From Lethocerus indicus (Eukaryota; Arthropoda; Insecta; Hemiptera; Belostomatidae), in assembly GCA_019843655.1 (NCBI GenBank), contig JACDQD010000001.1:43344230-43408229 (forward strand): 64,000 bases of DNA, in the 5' to 3' direction. The notes under the pieces are model-generated. The model saw only the letters and a list, made by a program, of their open reading frames with translations. It did not search any database and was not told where the DNA came from. Of this stretch, positions 12,601-25,780 are shown piece by piece. Position 1 is the stretch's first letter. Every line of letters starts with the position of its first letter. Both the position numbers and the translations under genes were made by a program.

Positions 12601-14974
12601 TCGCGCTCCCGAACAAACACCTCGACTACTTTATTCTCATGCAGTAATAATTCGAATGCGTGAAAACGAATACATTCAATTCAAAGCGAAATGTTTTTCA
12701 TTTTAAGAATCAACCTAATATTATTTTTTTTATTTATGAGTGTGCGATCGTTCGTTGACCCGCCTGGGCAACATTTTAAGTGTGGCAGTCCACACTGCCT
12801 CTAATCCTCGTTAATTATCCAAGAAAAGTGCTCATTAAGACTGTAACGAATCTTGTTTCGAAATTTCCAGGATAATATTTTCCGATGTGTTAACTGCACC
12901 TATCATTCTCGCAGCCATCTATCACACATTTTCTACTTGAATCTAAGCTAGACTGGGTTGACAGTAGTCTACAGTGAACGAAGTTCAAATATTTATTTGT
13001 ATCAATTGGATTAGCGGTGTAATAGAGTAATTGCAAGTACTCACTTTTCCTGGCTTAAACTCGGCCTTAAGTTGCGTCAAGACATCGCATTGGCGAATGT
13101 AAATAAAGTCCTCAAAAAGAAATTGAAATATTCGCAGTTTGATATTATTATACGCTATTTATTATTATCAATAATAACTATTGCTGTTCAATTTTAAGAC
13201 GTCTTTTCACGTCCCGAAGTTGGTCTATCGCGTTGGGAATTCCAAGTACAATTTTCTGGGAAATCGCATGCTCCAATGGGGAGGGGTTGATCTGGCGCTC
13301 GCATGACTTTCCGCATAATATTCCGAACCCCTCACCTTCAAATTAGAGGTTCCAGTATCGAAAACGAGGTCTCAATAAAACGATAAAAAAGGAACATTCG
13401 CCCAGTAATAAAAACAAAGGTGCCAGTCGCGTAACGAGACTTGGTGCCCCATTACACATGAGAAAGGCCACACCAGCCACACGTACTTTTGACATTTTTT
13501 AATTTGTGAAAATACAAACGGGAATATATAATTCACGGTGGGGTAAAAGAAATCCATATTGTAAGCGGTTTTATTTCCTTATTAATTTGATGTTGGCTCT
13601 AGCTTAAGGCCAAACAGGCGAGTAACTTCGGAAAGGAAGCGTTCGAAAACTACAATCAAAGGTGCACGACACATGGCTGTTATATCTTAAACTAAATTTG
13701 TATACATTTTATATGGGACAAATCCGCAAAAAGTTTCGATTTTCCAAATTTCCTTTATAGGTAATTATAAATAGGTGTATCTCACGTGGGGAATACTGTT
13801 GACGGAGTATGGGGTATTTGAACCTTCATGCCAGCAGTACAGCGTACACTACTCCTGGTTTTAATCAGGTCTCGATCGTGGCGATTATTCTGTAGAATCT
13901 ACCGGATGCGATTCCCTCAGAACATTCACGAATGGGGGGAGACGGCACCCGTCAATTTTCTACCGTCTCGATTTACATATACGGAACGTTCGGCCTTTCA
14001 AACTTTATCGACACACGACCCCTAACAACGGTGACCCCTTTATATTTTTAGCGCGGTATCGCTCGTCCCCCCTCCCCTCCACCAAATTCTCAGAAACTTC
14101 TCCAAATCCTGCCCAGAATTACTGACTCTAGGACTCTATAACGAGGATGGTCATTAAAAAGAAAAATAAATATTATCCGAACACTTTTGGCACACTGGTC
14201 TGGGGCACGAAACCAACAAGAAATAGACAGTTAATAAAGGGAAAGCCAAATCATCCAAAAATTCTATCAGTACCTTCTTTTACCTTATCGGAAGGACGTT
14301 TATTTGTGAAATATAAATTTTTATTTATTTAAAAATTGTATTTATGTATTTTATTTATTTAATGTAAGGTATTGGTTAGGAGAGTCGGAGAGGATTTTGA
14401 ATTTTAATATGCTACCGTCCCTACCAGTCCATTTGGTCCCATGCTAGGCCGGCGTCAGTAGCGTTCCGTAAGTAAATTAGCGAGGCGCCTACGATATTGT
14501 ATCAGCAGATTGATATAATGCTGACAGGCTGCTTAACATTTTCTTATAACGTTGACTTTCGTTATTTTCAAACAACCCGTTATCTCTTCTCTGGCAACGA
14601 TACGATTCCGCGATAAGGCGTCAGCTACTGCAGAACAAGAAAACAAATACTTATCGTTCTTGTGAGGATAATTCTAAGCGTAGCATTTTTACTGATACAA
14701 TTTACTCATTCTTACCCGCCTGGGGCTAAAACTTACAAGGCATCCGAACTTATCTCTCAATGGTTACAAGGAAGTCTTTTTTAAAAACATTCAAACAAAT
14801 GTTAGGAGGAAATAGTACATTCAAATTCTTTAGATTAATTGAAGTGCCATTAAATTTCTCCGCTAGAAATTCCTGCATTATAAATATTAAATATATGTAA
14901 CAGTGCAGTCATATCGTGACGTTTGCCGATTCAAAACCTTCCATCATCCACTAATTATTATAAAGTTAATAAAT

Positions 14975-15110
14975 TAATATATTAGTCCCTTCTCATCTGG
15001 CCACTAGGTGGCCAAAATTTCGGGGGATGTTTTAATTTTTGGGCGTGATGGATCCTCACAAATTGATTCCGTGGGCTCAGTTCAGTTTCAAAATACAGTT
15101 GTATTGTTGA
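14975..15110 (-). pseudogene. Jockey-like LINE reverse transcriptase tail, decayed
   Basis: The minus strand reads AHGINL-stop-GSITPKN, aligned to the YGIELWGST segment of the better copy at 62880-63250. Two Trp codons of that copy appear here as TGA. This is a dead fragment of a non-LTR retrotransposon. Confidence 0.5.
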
Positions 15111-15516
15111 CAGAGTATGGGACAAATCGGGGAACATTTTAGAAATATCAAAAATTGTCGATTTTTCTCCGTTCCTTTATAAGACATGTGTATCTCGCCT
15201 GGGGACCACTCTGGACCATGTTTCCTTCAACTATGCCGGAATTCCGGATAGGAATTTTATTCAATATTTGATTGCAAACAAAATCAATGTTTTTGCAATT
15301 TTTCAACGTGGATTTCCAAAAACGGTTTTCTCGTTTACACGACACAATGCCGTATCGTTTGATGTAATGAAGTCTGGGTCTTCTTTCCGGAAATGTTCCG
15401 AAAACACAATCGAGTTCGCCAATCTAAGGTTTGGGACAAACCGTTGACACTAAGAGGCATCTGATTTTCAAGGATTACATTTTCCTTACTTCATGTTTTG
15501 GATATAGAAGAGAGCA

Positions 15517-15518
<2 letters not shown>

Positions 15519-15564
<46 letters not shown>
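15519..15564. repeat. (AT)n microsatellite
   Basis: Uninterrupted AT dinucleotide run of about 46 bases. Confidence 0.95.
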
Positions 15565-15567
<3 letters not shown>

Positions 15568-16944
15568 CTTTTTGTTGGTTGTCGCTGGGGTGCCAACAGT
15601 GTTACTATGAAACAATAAGTTTTGGAATAATAGGAACATTATTACCTAATAATAGAAACATAGAACCACACTGATCTGCTGGTGGAACGCTGCTAGAATC
15701 ATAACCGATCTGGCGTTAGTCCAAAACAAGCGACTGGAGATAGGAAAGAAATAGCATTGTTTAAGTATTTCGAAAATAACCTTTCCACACGTCTTTACAG
15801 ACAAGAAAACAGTATGAGTAAATTCATTTATCGTCTCTGTAAATATAAAATCAGAAAAATCTGTCTTCAAAATACGGTGTAAATAAATATACTTTGCGAA
15901 AGTGTTGAAATGCCCCTGTCCGGGCGCTAAACGAACTCGGCAAAAAGTGTCGCCCCCCGAAAATTGATACGACTTCCGATCCGGGTAATTCCGGCAACAA
16001 TTTCCGGCAGACGTCGAAATGGCTGCTCTATCGGAATAAATCGTCGCCGTAATAGCTGTCGACAAGGCCGATAACAGTTACGAAGTTAATTAATTGCTCC
16101 CTGTATTCCCCAGTCCCTTTTAACCACTTTTACAGCCGTTATTTCCTTTTTATTCTTCTATTTATTTTTCAGAATAATGTTCTCTATTAACAAATTTTCG
16201 TTGTATTAGAGGAATTTTTTTCGAGACAGGCTCAATATAAGGCGGGCGTTTGGAATATCGTCGACAAAGGACGAACGAATTCATCTCCGGGTAAGAAGTT
16301 ATCAGAATGCTCATAAGTATTGGGTAACAAGTCTTTTTATCCAGAATAATAAAGTCGCCCAAAAAAGTTCGTATCAGACGTGTATTTATATACCGCAATG
16401 AGTTCAAAGAAAGAGCATTCGTGCTGAATACTTGAAACAGTTATACCTCGCAGTTGGTATATATGCACTCAAAATTTCTAGTTGAACTTCTCATGGAACC
16501 CCCATAGAAAAATTAATTAATTCGTTCAATTAACACATGCTTCTTACGTATTATGGGTAGTATTTGGAGTGAAGTGTTGGACAGAGAATTAGACGAGTGA
16601 TGACTGTATATTTTTCATTTTGGAGGTAGCAGGATGGGTCTCCAAGGCCGTTCGATTTACGGATGTGACCGACATCGAAAAATGGTAGCCATTGAAAAAA
16701 GATATACGCGGTCCAGTTTGACTTTTAGATTTCAAATTTGAAATTCGAGCGATAAATCGGCCTATTTGTTTTCTTTTTCCACCCAGTGCCAAATTTGTGT
16801 CACTCTAGACAGAGCGAATTGCGTACGTCAAAACTGGCACTATATAAAATCCATTTATCAAGTCAATTACATTTATGACTCGGGTTGCAGATCGATGAAA
16901 TTAAATTATCATTTGAAATTGGTAAATGAAGGAAATTCGGTAAA

Positions 16945-16995
16945 TTAAAAAATTCGGTACGCCCATCGGGATTTGAACTCAAATACAAATACCTT
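16945..16995 (-). mobile_element. Possible tRNA-derived SINE fragment
   Basis: The minus strand reads GAGTTCAAATCCCGATGGG then CGTACCGAA, a B-box followed by sequence like that at 62785 (minus). No full tRNA fold. Confidence 0.35.
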
Positions 16996-19683
16996 ATTTT
17001 TCTTTGAATATACAAAGTACATCGTAGACGATACACAAGTTTTGATTGGTACATTCATTCGGGCCCACGGGCCTTTCTACATTTATGTACATGAGTACTA
17101 AAACTAAATATACTTATATTATTCACAATGCTGTTATGGTATTACACCCACTCGCACAAACACACTCACTGTAGGACATTGCAGTTTGTATGGGGGTCTT
17201 CCAGCTCGATATGAGGACACTTCTTGCGTTACGTTTTTTGGTCGGACAGTGAGGTTATCAGGGTAACCGGCAGGACTGTGACAGGGGATTTGGGTGGCTT
17301 CGGAGTTTGTTCCTGTTTTCTTGTTATTTGTCTATTATATCGGTCAGTTCGAGTGCCAATTTTCTAACACTATTTTCTTACACACATATTTCAACTATTC
17401 CAACGAGAAAAAATAGCACCGATCCCGTCCCGCCCCCGCTCCCTCTTCGCCAACTTGAAGTTTTGTTCTTTCGAACACATAAAATAAATAAATTGACCGT
17501 TCCGATATGTAAGTACAATGGCGTGTGTCATCGGTGAAGCATATTGCTTCGAACTTTTTCATAATCGGTTGGTTTCTTTTTTAAAAACGACGACGAAGCC
17601 GAGCTGACACGAAACAATACTTCGAACTTCGCGTGGGTCGACTCCGCGGCTGCAAAAAAATCGCATAGAGTAAACTGAAATTAACCACCGTTGGATAAAA
17701 ATGAGTTTACACTTTTCGAAGTGAAATAATGGATTATAATTATAAAACAGTCGTTCTCTTTTATATACATATATTCCAGTACGCCAATAGTTATTTAAGT
17801 TGTTTTCATTAGCGATGTATTCCACTTTTTCCCCGTAGGGTTTAACGAGCTATGGCATTCGTGCTTCATTAATCTCAGGATATCTTGTTTCACAAATTTT
17901 ATCAAGGTCAGTATTCGGACCTCAACGGTACTTTTATTACTTCTGGTCAATACTGAGAGAATGAGAAATGAGTGTTTTAATTTAAGGTATTCACTTGTTA
18001 AGGGGGCTTCGACCCTGTTTCGAATTCCGGCTGTGAACTTTTAACATTTTAGCCGATGAAAACTTCCATAGTTAGCTGTATTATCATTCAAAAACTGTAT
18101 TACAGTTACTTGATAATAATAAATATGTATAAAAGTGTATGTAAAAAAAATAAACCAACACGAGGACAATAACAGAGCTATCGGGGTGGACCAACCCATA
18201 TAGACTTTTTAAGTTTATATTTGCGCGCACATCGGCGAGCGCAAACATTGCGCTCATTATCAATAATGCTTAAAAAACGTTTATATTAATTAGTGGGAAA
18301 ATTTTAAATCGTACATGTACCACGGCGACAAAATATTAAATGGTAGTTATCTAATGACAGTATAGGTCATATCGTGAAATTGATCCGCGAAACACGCACG
18401 GTTTAAAGTTAACAGCAGTTTGAAGCCGCTTTATAGCTTTATAAAAGAAGAAAACCGAACCGAAGTGATTATCGGAACAGGGACAAAAGGAAAAATTGAG
18501 TAAATATCCTGGCGTGAAATGTTCAACCGAGAGATGTAAAATCTGTCGCACGCGAGTTCTGAATTGTAATAATAAATAATGACGGGTAATTTTCAAAGGG
18601 GGTTGGATTTAAAACGGAATGGGGGATGATATCTGAACGACAACAAAGGGTTTAAGTGGAGCCGCCGCTAATGCACGTTTATACATTTTAAAAATTACGG
18701 ACCAATCGATCCTTGTCTTTCATCCTTAGGCCCCGGGAAACGCAAAATTCTGTTAGCAAACAGCTTGCAAGCAAAGTTTCGTGACCCCACCATCGAACCT
18801 TCAAAACGTCTCTAGTTTGTCTGTTTGATTTATTTAGTGCCCCGGAGAGAAAGAGAAGCCAACAGTTTGAACGGATTAGATTAACCCGCTGATGGCAAAC
18901 AGTTTGTTAACACCATCAACGTGATGACGAAAGTACTTTGTTTCGCTGATTAAAAATAAACGGTACACACACGGAAAGGTGACAGAATAAGGGAGGAAGT
19001 GATATGACAGGCTATTACATCCGCATCCGACATGATTAAGTATGTCCCCGTGAAGCATCCTATGAGCACTGATATTGTGCTCGCGATATTCTTGTATATG
19101 CGGGACGTTGCATTTCTCAACGCAACTTTCGGTTGCACAATAACGCGACTGTGTTGCTCCATTGTGTTAACTATTTAAGTTGAACGTGTTCAACTAAAAT
19201 AATTGGATATTTAATGTTAATTTGTTTAAGAATGAATTATGGATGTTTGTTATACAAATTTTTAAAATATCAGAATTATAACGTCTATTAGACGCGCACA
19301 AATGTGCTAAATGTCTCATTTTGTGGCGGATTGGCACTGAATGATATCAGGCGTTTATTCAGCGATTCTCCGATAAAAAACAAAACGAATTGATTGGATT
19401 AAGCGAGAAATATGGTTATTGATCTCCGATGAATTTTGATTAACGGAGATATCCCTCCCTCGGTGTCTTACCGCAGCGTGTTTCGTGGCGTTCCCGACTG
19501 TTTTATATTGCAGTTGTAGATCACATTAAAAACGTTTTTCAATTCTGAATAATGCGATTTCCACACTGGCAGTTTTCAGTCCTTGTCAGTAGCATTCCGC
19601 CTGTCAAACCTTGTTAGATGTAAGATACCTAGTTTAGAATACCGTAGATTTCGTGTGTTTCTGTCTCCTCTCGATGGTCTTTT

Positions 19684-19715
19684 GCTAGACCGGTTTCGGC
19701 TGCTCTTCAGTAGCG
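19684..19715 (-). ncRNA. Broken hammerhead motif, left arm of copy E
   Basis: The minus-strand arm has lost five bases of helix II (CTGAAGA runs straight into GCAGCC), so the fold cannot form. Confidence 0.5.
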
Positions 19716-20031
19716 GTGTTAGTCACTTTTGGCACTTTGGATGTTTTTGGGCATCCTCACTGCACAGTCACTGTCATTTGTACTAGTACAAGTCAAACCT
19801 ATCTGGTATTGTGTATTTACGATCATAAACGTTTTCCTATTGGGTGCAATTGCACCGATAAACCAGATTACTAAAAATAAACTTTTTTCAATACATTTTG
19901 GATCAACAGTAAAACTTTTATTATCGTAAATACACAATAACAGATAGGTTTAACTTGTACTGGTTCACGTGACGGTGACAGTGCAGTAAGGATGCCCAAA
20001 AAACATTCAAAATGCCAAAGTGAGTAACACC

Positions 20032-20068
20032 GCTACTGAAGATGGCGAGCAGCCGAAACCGGTCTGGC
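20032..20068 (+). ncRNA. Type I hammerhead ribozyme motif, right arm of copy E
   Basis: GCTA, CTGAAGA, T, GGC-GAGCA-GCC, GAAA, CCGGTC, TGGC. All conserved boxes are present; helix I has one wobble pair. Confidence 0.65.
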
Positions 20069-20204
20069 CAAAGGCCAAACCAGCGAGAGGAGACAGAAAC
20101 ACAGGAAATCTACGATGTAAGATACCTTTTTTGATGGCATCTTTGGAATATAATTCCGAAGAATAGGGACCCTAGGGTTTGGAGTATTATGCTCTCAATC
20201 GAGT

Positions 20205-20265
20205 AGTCTTCTGTCTCCTCTCGCCGATTCAGTCCTATGCTAGACAGGATCTTCGCGCCGATGAG
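20205..20265. mobile_element. Fragment of hammerhead element left arm (copy F)
   Basis: TTCTGTCTCCTCTCGCCG then GCTAGAC, matching the outer left arm; the remainder has diverged. Confidence 0.45.
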
Positions 20266-23200
20266 GCACACAGCACTGTCATCATAGTCCTATCTATATT
20301 TAGTACCATTTTTTAGTATTTGCCTGGTTATTATTTTGTTTCATTTTTAAAATATTATTTTACAGTCTGTAAACCATGAAATTGATAAATACCCTCGCTG
20401 AACTGGTGCCTTCTACTCCCTTCTACGAAACTTGACTTTTATTTCGATTATTATTTACTTTTTTTTTAATTACAATGACTCCGGGCAGCGGACGCCATTT
20501 GCATAACAAGGGGTACAATTCAGTGAAAAAGCCGTATCGACCGCATGTTAATTTCGGTTTTTAGTTCTCGACTCCACCCCATTTCGAGTAACGGCCGCAA
20601 CAATATTTCTGAGAAGGAATTTACAGAAACCGACAAAATTACTAAGAAAATTCGGCAAATAGCGTATATATATATTTTTTAATCGAATATATTTTTCCAT
20701 GAATACATGTATGATTGCAGAAATCCATATGTCGTACGCCTGGTGGATACTGAGTTAAACGAGAAAAATTGTTTGTATCCTTGCAATACAAAATTGGGTG
20801 TAGTATTATACATATTTAATTAATGCTGTTATAAATATGAGTTGGATAATTTTTTTGACTTACTTTCGTTTGTGTAGTTTCATTATGTTTCTACAATTGC
20901 ATTGTCTCATCACTCGTGCGATTTTTTCCTTCGTCTCCTCTATGTTAATAAGTCTCAAGCTAACAAATTGAATATAGAAATTTAAAAAAAGCCCTTTCAT
21001 TTTACATAAAGCACCAACTGCACGTAGAGATTGGTCTACTCCAGTGCTCTGGCGTCACGAGGCGAATTTCAACCTTTTTCGGGTCGGCATTATCGAAACT
21101 GCGAAGAATTTCCAAAATTTCGTTGCCAAAGTCAGATCATTCTCATCTTCTGTCCCCAACCGCTTATTCGGCCCTGTGCTAGACCTGTATTTGCTTTTGC
21201 CAATCTCAGTACCATTCCGTCGGTTCGCGGACCCCTCATCAGGTACCTTAAGTATGGAAAGCCTAGAAAGATAACGTTTTCCGTCCGTCGCCTCCCTCGC
21301 AGCACTGTGTGTGTGTGTGTGCGTGCGTGCACTACCTGAGAACAGTTCCTTTTGTCCTTTGGCGGCACTGTCGTTAAATAATATATACTATACATCACAC
21401 ACACACACGCATTCGCTCCTGGGACTATTAATCACAGTGGTGGTCGGGGTAAGTATCCAAAAAACTAGTGACAGTTATCGACCGTGGTCGGGTAGTCGCG
21501 TAGAATATTGTATATATAAGGCATAATTCGTAGCGGCGGATTTTATTAACGGCCGTCCTGGAATAATAATAATAATAACCGAAATGCAAATCTTTCGGAA
21601 TAAGAATTCAGTTCCATGTTCGGAAGAAATATTCGCCTCCCTCCAAGGGTAGGCGTCGTCTAGGGTAGAGGGAGGGGGGCGGGGGCATTAAAGTCAAAGG
21701 AAAAGTACAGCGTGTCGTTTCGGCCGTGGAGAATAAACAACCAGCGATACGAGTCACGTCGACGTTTCGGATTTAAATATAAATAATATTTCTTTCCCTC
21801 ATGAAGAAAAAGGTACCACCGAATACATTTCTGATTTAATGCCGGGACGTCGAGCGGACTGTAAGGGAATTCGGAAAGGATAGTCTGGCGGATTTAAAAT
21901 CTCCGGCCTGATAAAATCGGCCCTAAAAAAGGGTGCCCTTGTAATTAACAAAAAATAAAAATTAATTTTTTCCAGCGTAAATTCGGTACGTTCGTATATT
22001 TTGCTTATCTGCCCCAGTGACAAATGCGATAACACACAATTGATATAAAAATAAAAAGCTTCTGAAAAAATTGATATGTTTTTACGTGTCCGTTAAACAT
22101 TTTTGTTTAAAATTTTTGTTTATTTTATTATTTTAAAAATTAATATCATAATTTAAAATATAAATGTAGAACGCTTCAGCGTTTAATCATATTGTGTACT
22201 CATTTTAAGCTTATTTCGAATGGGGCTCAAGTTGAGAACACTCTCTGTTCAATTAATTTCCCAGTTTAGCGTGGACGAAAGGTAACATTAGTCCAAATGA
22301 TCCGGGCTTTTGTTGAAAGTGCGGAATCCTGTTAACTGCGATTTGCAGTTATTAAAGTTAAGTGTTACAAAAACAATTGCGAATTCAATAAGGGTCCGCT
22401 TATATCGCTGTCCACGTGTCTGCCACACGCGGCCTGCTTAAAAGCGCCGACAAATTACCAAAAATTCGAGGATAGATTTTCAATCCAAAAACCGAATAAA
22501 ATGGAAGAGGTATATTATATAGCACAAGCCCTCGTGTCTCGATGCACACGGCGGCGAGGTCGACTGAGAAAAAAGTGATTTTTGTCGAATAAAAATCCTA
22601 ACATTATAAAATTACCATAATTAATTCGGGATAAATGAGTTAAAAAGTAAGATTATAAATATTTTCCCCGTCCATTTTCTTCGATTTATTACGGATACGA
22701 GCATTTCATTTCGGTAAACAAAATCTCACTAGGGGTACAGTATTGTGCATCTCCATTTCCTCGAGCTATTAATTTTACTTTTGTCGGCGTAATTTCCCCC
22801 TTATTTTATTTTTTTTGTTTTAAGGAAATATAGTAGCGCAGTTGAAAATCGTAAGGTCCACCGATCGATTAATTATTATTTTTATTTGTTTTGTGAAATT
22901 TGGCCCTAAACAAAACGCCGTATATTGCACATTATATTTCTAAGAACTCGGTCGGCACGCTATACGGACATACATATTGAAGAACGGGACACGCTAGGGC
23001 TTGACACTGCCATTTTTTACGTTCCTGGTATGTAAGGGTTTAAGCTCGGTAGCGCCTTAGTGACGAAAGGGTTAAATTTCTTTCTCTCAATTTATTATTC
23101 TATTTGTTGAAAATTTCTCAATTTACCGTAACGAGTTACAGAATTATGTTTCTTATTCATTCTACTCTGTTTGCCGTCTCCTGTGCTTTCTCGTTAAGCC

Positions 23201-25719
23201 TGATTTCTTTTTGGAGTTCGTTCTCTCTTCTGGTGAGTAAGTGTTTCGCACTCAAGTTACCCGGCGTCTGATTCTTAAATATTAAGGTACGACACAATTT
23301 CCTCCTCTTCGTGGGCTTATCGTAGCCGTCGGTTTCGCCTCGCGAACCTTCGTCAAGGATACTTTATCTCGATTCCGAGCAAAGCACCGACCTATCGGCG
23401 TCCCACCGCGTGGAGGTGTCGACTAGTGCAGGTGGATGAAATACAATAGAAAAAAAATAAATAAAAATTTGCCGCGAGCGATTGAACAGCAGCGTGTTGG
23501 CTAGTCCAGCGTTAAGTGCAATGTCGAGTGGGCGGGTCCCAGAGTGAGTGGGGAAATAAGCTCTCGGTTTCTCAATATTGTTTATATTTTTCCCTGATTA
23601 TTTTACACATGTTAAACTCCGCATTATCTAAATGTTCAGGTGGAAAATATTCTGCGCAATTGTAAATAGCGTTTTAAATCTGGCTGCTGCCAAGGAAATA
23701 TTTGGATATCGCCGCGGTCCATCGAAGTCTTAACGATGAAACCTAAACCCTCTATTACAAAAAATATGTTTAGAGTTGTTAAAAAAGTAGAGATGACGAA
23801 AAGTGAAAAAAGCTACCAGAATCTCGGCTAATTGATTTTCAGATAGTTATTTTTATGGGCACCCATCTTAGGTCTCCTGCATATTAGTGTACGTCTACCG
23901 TGTACTTAAGTGCCTCGCAAGATACGAACTGAATTTTGATTAAAATAGTTTGACGTATGAATTTGCGAGTAATTTATATAATCTGGTTCAAACCTTATTT
24001 ACACTTTTCACTTCAGTAGAGTCCTGGAGAATGCAATATATGGAACAGATACTCGGCATCAGAGACCCGAGTGAGGGGGCGTATAATGTTTGGAGTGTGC
24101 CGATCGCGGAGAGGTCGTCCCATGGACCTCGCGGGGACAAACTAATAGCCGAGGGTGGAACTAAACAAAGTTATTCAGTGAGGAAAACCGAGTGGGCAAA
24201 GTTCGCGCCGTATTCGTGCCGCCCCTGCATTAGTCATAGGGGGCGTTACTCCCGCCCCCGGTATCTTCGTGCCCCTACCTTTTACTTAAATGCCAGTCTT
24301 ACAACATCTGCTATGCAATATTAAACACGCTTACAAGAAATTATTAAATTGTCACCCTGGAGACTATATATAGAAGAAAGTCCCCAGACGTCTCTCTATC
24401 AAAAGACGCGAAATTGTGTGAGGTTTACGAATCTGCAAACCGTGCTTAGATATCACGCGACCGCGTTGATAAATTGTATATAAATCATATATGTTGATTT
24501 TTAATACAATCAAATATTGAAGGAAAAGTCCGTTCGACATTCTTGCCTCGGTCCGGACATTGTTGTTTGAAACATTGTTGAAACAAAACAAAGAAAAGCA
24601 CGTCAAAACAAGATTGTCACCCGAACCACGATCACGTAGTGGCCAGGTCAGAGAGAGCTAGTACAAATATTATTATTTAAGCGAATACAAGACACCAGAA
24701 ACACAATAACTGAACAGGAAGTGTGGTATATGTTATCTAGACTTAATAACACGCGCCTGAAAATCGTAGTACTGATTTAAGTGGTGATTTTCGTGGTGCT
24801 CATTTCCGAGGTAGGTAATTAATCTTGAATTATGAGTTAGTTCTTAAATATTTTAATAAGTGGAATAATTATATTCTTTTGTCTGAAATCCTTCCTTCCA
24901 TTTCCACAACCTGGTTACTGTTCTTTAAACGAATGCGCTATTCCAATTATCGGCCCCATTGTATATGAATGAAATATAGACCTGGGTTCCGGTCTAGAAT
25001 TTTTCTTCGGTTAAAAAATTATAAACTAAAAATACGATCGGTCTTGAGCTCTATATTTTGCACCTTCTTAAAAATATTGCAGTTGAACTAGACGAATATT
25101 TAGGGGAACTGTATCAGGGTGGGCCTAACCCAGTGACCTAACTGCAATTCGTCGCGTGTCGGGTCCTTTAGGTAAGCGTGCTAATTTCAACTTGCTAAGT
25201 TCCCCGTTCGATATGTGATTTCATTTCCTACGACTTACTGACCTGTACTAAACGCCTAACCTAAGATTGGAACCCGCTTTTGGAAAATCAAATTGCCGTT
25301 ACAGAATTAGTTTGAAAATAATTTACATCATACCCAGGCTTGCATAACGAAAGGTTAAGTGTATGAAAAAACAATTGTGTAAGACACATTTTATAGGTCC
25401 GACTGTGTTTTGTCCCCGCCCGCTTATTTGGCGGTATATGGGGCGCGTTTTTCCATCGCCAGTAGCGGGAGATTGGGGGTGGCAGTGACGAGAAACCGAC
25501 ATAATACCGACCAGACATAACAGTTGAGACAGATAATCGAGCGGGTGATAAGCTCGTCAGCCGTCCTATCGTTCAGCCCCGCTGTCTTATTTGCGAATTG
25601 ACAGATAGTAACAATAACGGTTTCGAAGACAGATAAAATTGCAAATATATCACGCTACCTTCATTCTACCATACGGAGTCTTAGAAAAGCATCCAGTTGA
25701 AACTCTTACTCTCGGAATC

Positions 25720-25780
25720 TACCGACGAAATGCTACTGACGATGGCGAGAAGCCGATATCGGTCTAGCCCGATTGAACAA
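25720..25780 (+). mobile_element. Solo hammerhead element arm (copy L)
   Basis: Begins CCGACGAAATGCTACTG like copy K, then the ribozyme region. It lacks the GAGAGGAGACAG outer arm, so it belongs to a related subfamily. Confidence 0.5.
25732..25768 (+). ncRNA. Hammerhead-like ribozyme motif, copy L
   Basis: GCTA, CTGACGA, T, GGC-GAGAA-GCC, GATA, TCGGTC, TAGC. Helix I and helix II are perfect and N7 differs (C); GAAA has become GATA, which should abolish activity. Confidence 0.5.

Larger units (their letters stand above)
12601..19616. other. CpG-rich gene desert
   Basis: No exon with a recognisable protein and paired splice sites was found on either strand. The longest open frame (minus 15646-16065, 139 codons) has no known motif and no supporting context. 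The stretch holds a LINE tail relic near 15.0 kb, an AT microsatellite at 15.52 kb and a SINE-like B-box near 16.97 kb. Confidence 0.5.
19631..20113. mobile_element. Hammerhead fold-back element, copy E (complete, long)
   Basis: Flanked by the 14-bp direct repeat GATGTAAGATACCT (19617-19630 and 20114-20127). The left arm starts AGTTTAGAATACCGTAG; the right arm ends ACAGGAAATCTAC. The inverted arms extend inward past TTGTACTAGTACAAGTC to about 200 bp each, around an AT-rich centre. No coding capacity. Confidence 0.85.

Noticed and set aside
15646..16065. 139-codon minus-strand open frame
   Set aside because: No recognisable domain, no splice partners, and it lies in the CpG-rich desert where long chance frames are expected.
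23950..24324. 124-codon plus-strand open frame
   Set aside because: Composition changes midway, with no motif or supporting context.
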